Below, one piece after another: positions 54,628-62,310 of a stretch of DNA of 64,000 bases. The stretch lies in the NCBI GenBank assembly GCA_002835545.1, contig PIZK01000022.1:17976-81975 (forward strand). Direction: 5' to 3'. The stretch comes from Alteromonadales bacterium alter-6D02. GTDB lineage: Bacteria > Pseudomonadota > Gammaproteobacteria > Enterobacterales > Psychrobiaceae. A program made the translations under genes and the position numbers. Each line of letters starts with the position of its first letter. Position 1 is the stretch's first letter. The notes under the pieces are model-generated. The model worked only from the letters and a program-made list of their open reading frames with translations. It was not told where the DNA came from and ran no database searches.

Positions 54628-56361
54628 ATGGATTCAATATTGGTTATTTTGGCCATCTCATTAGCACTTGCTAGCGTGCTTAATATCATTTTAACTAAAT
54701 TCTCTGTGTCCCACATTATTGGTTACATTATTACCGGTGTGGTGATTAGTAATTTATTTGAGTTTAATGGCGGGAACAATCAACATACGCTTGAGTTAAT
54801 TGGTGAATTTGGGATTGTTTTTCTTATGTTTACTATTGGCTTAGAGATGTCCTTTTCGCGGCTACATAAGATGAAGGATCTAATTTTCTTTAATGGCTTT
54901 ATGCAATTAGTGGGCTGTGCTTTTTGTATCTTCTTATTGTCTTTCTATGTCTTTTCTCTTGATGTTATTTCATCCATTATTATTGCATTAGCGTTTAGCT
55001 TATCATCAACCGCCATTGTTCTGCCGTATTTGAAACGCTCGAAAGATATTGTAACTCCTTATGGGCAAAAGTCGGTGGCTATCTTAGTTTTTCAAGACTT
55101 AGCGGTTATTCCGATTTTGCTGTTGTTAGGTTTTCTATCCAATAATGAATTAGGCTTGGTTGATGTTGTATTAAAAACCGCCGTTTATGCTGTCATCATT
55201 ATCATTTTTATGTTTACGTTGGGTAAAAAAGTGATCGGCTGGCTGCTACATTTCTCAACGGATGCCAAGATGGATGAGCTATTTCTAGGCTCAGTATTTA
55301 CCATCGTGATTGGTGCATCATTGCTTGCTCATTCCTTAGGCTTTACTTACTCCTTGGGGGCTTTTATTGCGGGCATGATTATCGCGGAAACTAAGTTTCA
55401 TGTGAAAGTGGAAGAGGATATATCGTCATATAAAGACCTACTGTTAGGCGCTTTTTTCTTTTCTATTGGTACTAAGATAGATATTACAAGCTTGGTGAGT
55501 GATTTCCATTTAATCTTTTTTGGGGTCGCAGTGGTCTTTTTAATGAAAGCATTAATTATTTATTTCATTATTCGAAGACAGTCTAATAAAAGTGACTCTT
55601 TGAAAGCTGCCATTGCTCTATGTCAAATCGGAGAGTTTTCATTTGCTATCTTTACCTTGGCTATTAATGAGTTTCTAATTAGCGATGAGCTAGGCAACTA
55701 TCTTATTTTGGTTACCGTACTATCGATGTTCATTACACCATTTATTGTGAATAAAATTTATAAAATTGCCTCATTGTTTGTCGTAGAATATTTTGAAGCG
55801 GATAATATCCATCCCGTGACAACTCGTAATCATACTATTGTTTGTGGCTTTGCTATCTTAGGTCGAATTGTAGCTACTGAACTGGAGAAAAAAGGCGAAA
55901 GCTTCATTGTGATCTCAGACAATTTACAGCATGTGTTGTTGGCGAGAAAACGAGGTTATGAAGCCTATTTCGGCCATATGGATAACGAGGAAGTATTAGA
56001 ATCCCTTAATGTGGTACACGCAGATGCAGTGATAGTAACGGTTAATAGTACCAAGAATAAGCAAATAATCTGTGGTGCAATTTTAGATTTTTATCCCGCG
56101 ATTAGGCTTGTCGTAAAAGTTAATAGTTTAGAAGAGAAAACCGCATTAGCGGGGCTCAAAATTAGTTCCTTTGTTCATGCTCAATATGAAACGGCGCGGT
56201 TATTAATCAAGCATACAAAAATGCATAGTAGTGAGACTAAGAGCGGTCAATCTAATGTGTCTCCGTTAAAGTCAGTTTCAGCAAAACCTTACTTACAGCT
56301 AACGACTAGTGCGTCGGCGGAGAAAGTGTCGGGAAGAAAACCCAGAGACTCTGACAAATAG
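54628..56361 (+). CDS. KefB/YbaL-type cation:proton antiporter with TrkA-N domain
   Basis: 577 residues: about 12 helices (1-385) with FLMFTIGLEMSFSRL and FSLSSTAIVLPYLKRS, and GAFIAGMIIAET. Then a TrkA-N/RCK domain (about 398-515, HTIVCGFAILGRIVATEL) that would bind NAD(H) or nucleotides and gate transport, and an unstructured tail. Probably K+/H+ exchange. Much longer than the CPA2 antiporter at 11.8 kb, which lacks the regulatory domain. Confidence 0.9.
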   Translation: MDSILVILAISLALASVLNIILTKFSVSHIIGYIITGVVISNLFEFNGGNNQHTLELIGEFGIVFLMFTIGLEMSFSRLHKMKDLIFFNGFMQLVGCAFCIFLLSFYVFSLDVISSIIIALAFSLSSTAIVLPYLKRSKDIVTPYGQKSVAILVFQDLAVIPILLLLGFLSNNELGLVDVVLKTAVYAVIIIIFMFTLGKKVIGWLLHFSTDAKMDELFLGSVFTIVIGASLLAHSLGFTYSLGAFIAGMIIAETKFHVKVEEDISSYKDLLLGAFFFSIGTKIDITSLVSDFHLIFFGVAVVFLMKALIIYFIIRRQSNKSDSLKAAIALCQIGEFSFAIFTLAINEFLISDELGNYLILVTVLSMFITPFIVNKIYKIASLFVVEYFEADNIHPVTTRNHTIVCGFAILGRIVATELEKKGESFIVISDNLQHVLLARKRGYEAYFGHMDNEEVLESLNVVHADAVIVTVNSTKNKQIICGAILDFYPAIRLVVKVNSLEEKTALAGLKISSFVHAQYETARLLIKHTKMHSSETKSGQSNVSPLKSVSAKPYLQLTTSASAEKVSGRKPRDSDK

Positions 56362-56455
56362 AGCCTCTGTGGCATAAACTTTCATTGAGTTTGAGTTGAG
56401 GCCATCTCCTTTGACCTTTATTTATGTGGAATAAAAACGCTTTAAGTGATTAACA

Positions 56456-57169
56456 TTAGAGCGTTAAATCAAATACGGCATTAACCGAAGCAGAGAAGTT
56501 TATATTTTGTTCTAAATATTGGCCTGGTGCGGCGTCGCTCGATTGAAACTGGATGCGCTCAACGGCTTTATTTTGACCAAAGCGGTAGTGACTATGCTCT
56601 GCAACGACATTAATGCTATATACACCACCAAGGGTCGAATCAAAAGCGCTAGCTAGGGCACTTGCTTGTTGTTTTGCGTTCTTCACTGCCAAAATATAAG
56701 CTTGTTGCTTCAGTGTATCTGCTTGAGATGACTTTAGTTCGATATTTCTGATTTCGTTAATTTCCACACTTAATGCGAAGTCCATGAGCTGATTTAACTT
56801 ATTTAAATCAGTTAAGGATACTTTTAATGTTCGTATTGCTTGATATCCCGAAAGTTGGCGCTCTTGATTTCTAGGGTAAGTGTAATGCGGCTGGGTTGAA
56901 ATACTTGAAGCAGACACGTTTTCCTTATCCACATTAAACTTAGCTAACCCTTTGAGCAGCTTATTAACTTTATCATCGACTTCTTGCTTAGCTTGCAAAC
57001 TGGTTTTTTGTTTGCCAACGACTTGAAGGTGTACGATTGCAATGTCCGGCTTTGCACTGATTTCAGCGTGGCCCGTAACGGCAACATGTCGATTATCGGG
57101 TAGACCTGAATTTGCATGGGCGAATGATGATAGGCCGATAATAGTGAGTAGGAATAGGTACTTTTTCAT
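56456..57169 (-). CDS. SIMPL domain protein (YggE-like)
   Basis: 237 residues with a signal peptide (to about 19). SIMPL/DUF541 pattern: HVAVTGHAEISAKPDIAIVHLQVVG, the helix QAKQEVDDKVNKLLKGLAK, YQAIRTLKVSLTDLNKL, and QAYILAVKNAKQQASALAS, ending NINFSASVNAVFDL. E. coli YggE reduces oxidative stress and related proteins form oligomeric rings. Periplasmic. Confidence 0.9.
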   Translation of the reverse strand: MKKYLFLLTIIGLSSFAHANSGLPDNRHVAVTGHAEISAKPDIAIVHLQVVGKQKTSLQAKQEVDDKVNKLLKGLAKFNVDKENVSASSISTQPHYTYPRNQERQLSGYQAIRTLKVSLTDLNKLNQLMDFALSVEINEIRNIELKSSQADTLKQQAYILAVKNAKQQASALASAFDSTLGGVYSINVVAEHSHYRFGQNKAVERIQFQSSDAAPGQYLEQNINFSASVNAVFDLTL

Positions 57170-57272
57170 AAATGACTCTCAATGTTGATATTGAATTTTT
57201 CGTTATTATTAAACGGAGAAACTTAAGTTTAGCTTAATATAAAGAACTCAAACCTCTTCTTGAAATTGTTTA

Positions 57273-57287
57273 TGATAATCGTTATCA
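57273..57287. promoter_or_regulatory. Fur box upstream of a secreted protein gene
   Basis: TGATAAT-C-GTTATCA matches the 7-1-7 Fur consensus TGATAAT-N-ATTATCA at 13 of 14 positions. It lies 31 bp before the ATG at 57318, in the divergent spacer from the SIMPL gene. Confidence 0.8.
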
Positions 57288-57317
57288 TTTACCTTTATTC
57301 GATTAGGGTATCACTCA

Positions 57318-57821
57318 ATGAAAAAATTATTTTTAGTAGCAGCGTTATTCGGCTGTTCAACGATCGGTTTAACTGCCCAAGTCACAGCAAAAGAAATGAC
57401 TATGTGGCAGGAGTATAAAGCGGCTGCGACACATACTAGCCAATTAATAAAGTCTGGTTCTTATGATGAAATTGGTAATTCAGCTGCCAATCTAGTGACT
57501 ATTGCTAACGACATACTTCCAGCATTCGCTCATAAGAAACCACAGTGCAAAGTCTATTTAGATGCGGTGCTTGCTGCTTCTGAGAGTATGCAATCGTTGA
57601 GCCTTGAAGCGATTGAGGCGGATTATCATGCAGATGGTAAATTGCCCGCACTAACGAGTGGTGAGTGTTATCATGCCAAAGATTTATTAGTGCACCCTGC
57701 AACGGTTGTGGTCATGGCAAAAACGTTATCAGATAACAAAAAAGAGCGTAAACACATGAGTCACGAGATTGATGAAGTGTTAATGCATTTAGACCAAGTG
57801 GCAGCGACAGTCTTAAAATAG
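57318..57821 (+). CDS. Fur-box-led periplasmic protein of unknown function
   Basis: 167 residues: signal peptide (about 1-24) and a helical domain with cysteines in KPQCKVYLD and SGECYHAKDLLVHPATVVVMAKTL and several His (YHADGK, CYHAK, VHPAT, KHMSHEID). Length and helix spacing suggest a four-helix bundle, but no CxxCH haem motif. A near-perfect Fur box 31 bp upstream implies repression by iron, so a role in iron limitation is likely. Family not recognised. Confidence 0.7.
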   Translation: MKKLFLVAALFGCSTIGLTAQVTAKEMTMWQEYKAAATHTSQLIKSGSYDEIGNSAANLVTIANDILPAFAHKKPQCKVYLDAVLAASESMQSLSLEAIEADYHADGKLPALTSGECYHAKDLLVHPATVVVMAKTLSDNKKERKHMSHEIDEVLMHLDQVAATVLK

Positions 57822-57850
57822 TTACCTGTTGCTCAATTAGAAATAGCATA

Positions 57851-57889
57851 CGCCCTAGTCAGCCTATATGTTGACTAGGGCGCTTTATT
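57851..57889. terminator. Bidirectional terminator before yegD
   Basis: CGCCCTAGTCA (57851-57861) pairs with TGACTAGGGCG (57872-57882), then CTTTATTT. Convergent genes lie on either side. Confidence 0.85.
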
Positions 57890-57930
57890 TGGTGCTGTGT
57901 TTTATTCAGCCACTTGTTTTTAGCTGAGGC

Positions 57931-59289
57931 TTATTTAAATATTTTATCTGCCCAACGGCTTAAGCCGGAGGTTACACTGGCAAAGTGATCGCCTGTAGCA
58001 ACGGGAACCCCTTGCAGGTGTTGCTCTAGGAAGTCATGTAATACGGGTGATTTTGCGCTACCGCCTGTAATGAAAATGACATCAGGCTGGCAGCCAGCTT
58101 GCTCAATCGTTTGGTCGATTAGTTTACCGATACTATCGAGGTGGCGACGGTTGGCTAGGCGTAACGTGTCTCGAGAAACATCAGCATAAAGCGCATTACT
58201 CAAATAATTCAGGTCAACTTGATGCTGGCTATGGTCGGTTAAAGCGATCTTTGCCTTTTCGGCGCTGTTAACCAGTTGATAACTCAATTTCTCTTGCTGG
58301 ACTTGTAATAGTCGAGTAACAAGTTCTGGCTCAGCAGCTTGCTTGATGAGCTCTTTTAAAGCGCGTTCATTCGCTGGGCTATAAAAGTCAGTTTGATCGT
58401 TAATATTATTGATTGAAGCGGCTTGCCAGTGAAAGCTAGTTGGCATAGGTTTACCGCTTGTTGAAAGGGTATCTAACCCTAAACTTGGCATTAGGCCACG
58501 CATTGTTAATTGAATATCTAAATCGTTGCCGCCGATTCGTTGACCGCTATGACCGAGTAGGTCTTGTTCACGATTGACCGATTGCGCATGTTGTGGTCCC
58601 ATCAAAAGCATTGAAATATCAGTAGTACCTCCACCAATATCAACGACTAAAACGCGGCTCTCTTTGGCTAAGGTTGCTTCAAATTCAAAGCCTGCGGCAA
58701 CAGGCTCATATTGATATTCAACGTCTTTAAATCCCGCTCGGGTTGCAGCATTTGTTAAGATAGTTAATGCTTGCTGGTTACTTTCTTCACCACGCAAGCC
58801 CTGAAAGTTGATCGGTCGACCAATCACAGTTTGTGTTACCTCGCGCTGCAAGCTTAATTCCGTGGCTTGTTTTACGTGGATCATCATTGAAGCAATAATA
58901 TCTTCAAATAGTGCAATTTGTTGTGGGTGAAGACCGCTTGCACCAAGAAATGATTTTGGCGATTTAATGTAATAGCCTTCCTCGGGATCCTCTAAATAGC
59001 GGGATAATGCCGCTTGGCCAAAATCTAAGTTGGTGTCGATACCATCGAAGGCCAATTCACGTAAGGCACTTTGACCTTTTGTTATTTGCTGTTGACGTTC
59101 TTTGATAAAATTAAGCTTGGCATCCCCTGCTAATTGGCTTTCGAGCCAATTCACAATCATGTCTCTACTTGGTGCATAAAGTGATGATGGCATGTAGCGG
59201 CCATGATTCGCTAGTGAGATTAAACGCGGCTTGTTATCTTCCATTACCGCGACAGCGCAGTTTGAAGTGCCGTAATCAAATCCAATCAT
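57931..59289 (-). CDS. YegD-type Hsp70 family protein
   Basis: 452 residues with the actin-like ATPase fold of Hsp70: phosphate-1 IGFDYGTSNCAVAVMED, phosphate-2 VLVVDIGGGTTDISML, adenosine motif VIFITGGSAKSPVL. The DnaK substrate-binding domain is absent, as in E. coli YegD (about 450 residues). Role unknown; may be a specialised chaperone or ATP-driven switch. Confidence 0.9.
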   Translation of the reverse strand: MIGFDYGTSNCAVAVMEDNKPRLISLANHGRYMPSSLYAPSRDMIVNWLESQLAGDAKLNFIKERQQQITKGQSALRELAFDGIDTNLDFGQAALSRYLEDPEEGYYIKSPKSFLGASGLHPQQIALFEDIIASMMIHVKQATELSLQREVTQTVIGRPINFQGLRGEESNQQALTILTNAATRAGFKDVEYQYEPVAAGFEFEATLAKESRVLVVDIGGGTTDISMLLMGPQHAQSVNREQDLLGHSGQRIGGNDLDIQLTMRGLMPSLGLDTLSTSGKPMPTSFHWQAASINNINDQTDFYSPANERALKELIKQAAEPELVTRLLQVQQEKLSYQLVNSAEKAKIALTDHSQHQVDLNYLSNALYADVSRDTLRLANRRHLDSIGKLIDQTIEQAGCQPDVIFITGGSAKSPVLHDFLEQHLQGVPVATGDHFASVTSGLSRWADKIFK

Positions 59290-59379
59290 AGTATGAGTCC
59301 AAATAGAAAAAGGTCGCGTAGAATACTTAGTTTCTATTTAGAGTGCAATCCTACGAATGCGATATTGGCTCAGAGTTGG

Positions 59380-61869
59380 TTAGTTTGTGTTGGTTGTCGC
59401 TATTTTCTCTTTTAATCGTGCGCTTAGTTGGGTGAGAGACTGGTTTAATTGCTCTTTTATAATTTTGTATTCAGTTGACCCTGTGCCAGTGATGTTTGCC
59501 ATATCAAGGGTTAAGGCCGTTTCTGCTAGGCGACTAAATCCAAGTTTATCGGCTGCTAATGCGAATTGGTATAGAGTGTCCTTTGCCAGGGCTAGCTCTC
59601 TTGTTGCGAGTTGTTTTCGAATCTGTGGTAATAGTTGCTGTATTTCATTCATGGTCTTTTCTACAACTTGGAGAAGGGTTCGATCGCCCTTATTTTTTTC
59701 CAGCATATTGAGAGCCGATGGGTTAAAAATATGCTCTTGTTGTTCTTGTTCTTGTTCTTGTTCTTGTTCTTCGTTGCTTGATCTATTCTTAATATCTTGA
59801 CTCTGCTGCAAGTTAGCGTCTGCGATGAGATCGTTAAATTCTTGAGGTAAGGGCGAATCTTCCGCTGATAATAGTTCTGAATCTTGTTGTTCGTGAAGGG
59901 TGGGCTCTATCTTCGAAGTTACTTTTGGGGTCGTGTTAACTTTTGATTCTGTCTCACTTTGTTTGGTTGTATCCGCTATCGCGTCGGTAGTTGATGTGGT
60001 TACCTTTACCACAGCGCTAAGTTTGTCAGCTGCCTGATGATAGGCTTTGATAATGTTGTGATTGGTAGTGACGTCCTTGAGACTTCGTCTAAGTAAGCTT
60101 GTCTGAATGGGTCTTGATAACAATTTAATTAACCCTTGATGTCTGTAGTGGGCAATAGCTTCGGGTGAGACTAGGGTGGTGAGAGCAATAAAAGGGGTGC
60201 GGTTATTAAGCCCATCGCCTTTGATTGTTTGATAGTGTAAATTTAAAGCGTTTAACGCTGGTTGGTTCATATCAAGTAATACAGCATCGTAGGTATGCTT
60301 TTGCAAGCAATCGGTAGCTTGTTGATACTTAGTTGCCAGTGAGATATTGTGGTGGTCTTGATTGAGTGTGTCGATTAACTCGAGTAGCCCATTGTTGATT
60401 TGTTCAATAATGAGTATTTTTAATGGCTTAGATTTTGACGCGTGATTTGAGTGAGTCTGACTATTACTTTTCTCTCCGATACTGGTCGTGATAGAGAATG
60501 TTAATTTATTTCCTTTGTTTTCATTGTTCGTCACTGTGAGCTGGCTGTTTAATGCGCTGATAATTTTCTTACTAATGGCTAAATTAAGGTTACTGTTTGT
60601 CAAGTACTGTTCCGCTGATTGTGCTGCCTTGTGTGGGGCGGTGGCTTCGTCTATCGATTCTACATGTTGAGAGCTATTAATCGCAGTGTCTAATAGTTCA
60701 AAAGCTATCTCTTGTAGCCCAGATTTATTATTTAATGGAAGGCATGATACGGTTAATTGAATATAACCGTCAGCGGTGTCGTTAATGGCGTTACTTATTA
60801 AATTAACGAGAATAACTTTGAGCTTATTGGTATCTAATAAATAGCTTGGTGCAACATCTCCCTTAATCGTTAAATCTAGCTTTAGGTTTTTATTTTCTGC
60901 AATAGGTCTAAATAAGTTAACGATTTCATTTAACCAGTCCTCTAGTGCAGTAAAGTGCATATTGAGCGGTGTCTTTTTATTAATGACGTGAGAGTATTGT
61001 AATACGCTCGAGATAAGTTGCTGTAATGAATCACTGGCGTTGATAATTGTATTTGTTTGTTGTTGAGTTTTATCGTCATATAAGCGGTGCTGAATGTGGT
61101 TTGCTGTTGATGATATTAAATGTAGTGGTGGTGTTAATTGATGGCTTAATGTAGCGATAAAGTTGCTTTGCTCATCCGTTTCTTGAGTCGCATTTATTTT
61201 TTCTTGTAGAGATTGTGCTAATTTATACTCAGCGCAAAGCAGTGTGAAGATAAACACCATGACAATGCTGTAGAAAATCATTAGCCAAGTTGTCGCTTGA
61301 CCAACAAGGCTTAGTGTAAATAACGCTGTTTTTAACTCTGCTCCTGCTTTAAAAATGAGAAGGTTATCAAATATTCGCCAACTCATTACAATACAAATGA
61401 TTAGACACATTAAAACAATTAAAATGTTGCCCACTGTTTTGGTGCGCTCTACTGGTACTATGGCATTGTAGAGCGCGTTGGAAAAGCACAGTAAAATGAA
61501 GCTCGAAACGGTAATAACACGCGCTTCAAGTTGAGGATACTCAAATGTATATATATAGAGAACTGAACAATATGGAATAAATATCGCTACTGGGAACCAC
61601 CATGAGGGTTGAATCCTACGGTATAGTTTATTGACTCCTCGAAGAAAACTGATACAGGATGCGCCCAATGCTATGTTGGCAATATATATCAAAGAGAGCG
61701 AGGTGTTAACATTAGATAACAAATGGACAGCACAGGCGTAGAGTGTCAGGGTGAGTAACCATTCAAAAGAACCTGGTGCATCCTTGTAAACAGTCCAAAT
61801 AATAGCAAATAAAACCACACTAAGTAGTGCGGTAGAGGTTGCTAAGGTACTGACACTTAATAGTTCCAT
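59380..61869 (-). CDS. Degenerate hybrid sensor kinase (7TM, HisKA, ATPase-like, receiver, HPt-like)
   Basis: 829 residues: about seven helices (5-215), HisKA with H243 in TLSHQLTPPLHL, and an ATPase-like region (about 345-460) whose N-box NLISNAIND is kept. The glycine boxes are lost (LLDTAINSS in place of DxGxG; TNSNLNLAIS in place of GxGLGLAIS). A receiver (485-600) keeps D533, but has EQ for the acidic pair and LSRP for KP. A Ser/Thr-rich linker has an EQ repeat (699-711). An HPt-like domain (715-785) has D764 where the His should be. Probably not a normal kinase. Confidence 0.8.
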   Translation of the reverse strand: MELLSVSTLATSTALLSVVLFAIIWTVYKDAPGSFEWLLTLTLYACAVHLLSNVNTSLSLIYIANIALGASCISFLRGVNKLYRRIQPSWWFPVAIFIPYCSVLYIYTFEYPQLEARVITVSSFILLCFSNALYNAIVPVERTKTVGNILIVLMCLIICIVMSWRIFDNLLIFKAGAELKTALFTLSLVGQATTWLMIFYSIVMVFIFTLLCAEYKLAQSLQEKINATQETDEQSNFIATLSHQLTPPLHLISSTANHIQHRLYDDKTQQQTNTIINASDSLQQLISSVLQYSHVINKKTPLNMHFTALEDWLNEIVNLFRPIAENKNLKLDLTIKGDVAPSYLLDTNKLKVILVNLISNAINDTADGYIQLTVSCLPLNNKSGLQEIAFELLDTAINSSQHVESIDEATAPHKAAQSAEQYLTNSNLNLAISKKIISALNSQLTVTNNENKGNKLTFSITTSIGEKSNSQTHSNHASKSKPLKILIIEQINNGLLELIDTLNQDHHNISLATKYQQATDCLQKHTYDAVLLDMNQPALNALNLHYQTIKGDGLNNRTPFIALTTLVSPEAIAHYRHQGLIKLLSRPIQTSLLRRSLKDVTTNHNIIKAYHQAADKLSAVVKVTTSTTDAIADTTKQSETESKVNTTPKVTSKIEPTLHEQQDSELLSAEDSPLPQEFNDLIADANLQQSQDIKNRSSNEEQEQEQEQEQQEHIFNPSALNMLEKNKGDRTLLQVVEKTMNEIQQLLPQIRKQLATRELALAKDTLYQFALAADKLGFSRLAETALTLDMANITGTGSTEYKIIKEQLNQSLTQLSARLKEKIATTNTN
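59738..59772. repeat. Hexanucleotide tandem repeat (TGTTCT)n coding for EQ pairs
   Basis: About five copies of a 6-bp unit inside the degenerate kinase, read on the minus strand as alternating Glu-Gln. Changes by whole units keep the frame, so this varies linker length rather than causing on/off switching. Confidence 0.8.
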
Positions 61870-61995
61870 CGAGGCTTATTTTCCATTGTTCGTATATTCT
61901 ACAAGTATAGTAATAAATACGATAAATGGAGGGGAATTTAGCTTAGATAACAGGTTGTATCACCTCTCATTATTAAAGAAAAAGGCGCTTGTTAG

Positions 61996-62310
61996 TTAAC
62001 CTTTGATGTCGACTCTATTGTGAATGTTTTTCCATTTCTCCGGAAACTTGCCTTGAATGACAAAAGTAAAAGCTATGAGCTCGGCAATAACAATATAAAG
62101 CTCTTTTGGTATCTCTTGACCTAAATCTAATGTCTTTAAAAATTGGCTAAGCTCTTTGTCTTGATGAACGAACACATCATTCTCTTTGGCAATATCAATG
62201 AGTTCTTGTGCTAGATCTCCATACCCTTTAGCGACGACTTTTGGCGCTGTTTTTTGGTCATACTTTAACGCAACAGCGTGTTTATTTGGATCATTGGGGG
62301 CTTCACTCAT
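61996..62310 (-). CDS. FlhB C-terminal-domain-like export switch protein (FlhX type)
   Basis: 104 residues covering only the cytoplasmic domain of FlhB/YscU: HAVALKYDQKTAPKVVAKG, LAQELIDIAKENDVFVHQDKEL, IPKELYIVIAELIAFTF. The autocleavage motif NPTH is replaced (N6-DPNK-H11), so it should not cleave itself. Such FlhX proteins can partly stand in for FlhB's C-terminal half. It overlaps the FliK-like gene by 4 bp, a coupled pair away from other flagellar genes in view. Confidence 0.9.
   Translation of the reverse strand: MSEAPNDPNKHAVALKYDQKTAPKVVAKGYGDLAQELIDIAKENDVFVHQDKELSQFLKTLDLGQEIPKELYIVIAELIAFTFVIQGKFPEKWKNIHNRVDIKG

Noticed and set aside
59387..59800. 137-residue plus-strand frame opposite the degenerate kinase
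   Set aside because: Cys/Ser-rich product from the antisense of coding sequence and of the EQ repeat; a shadow.
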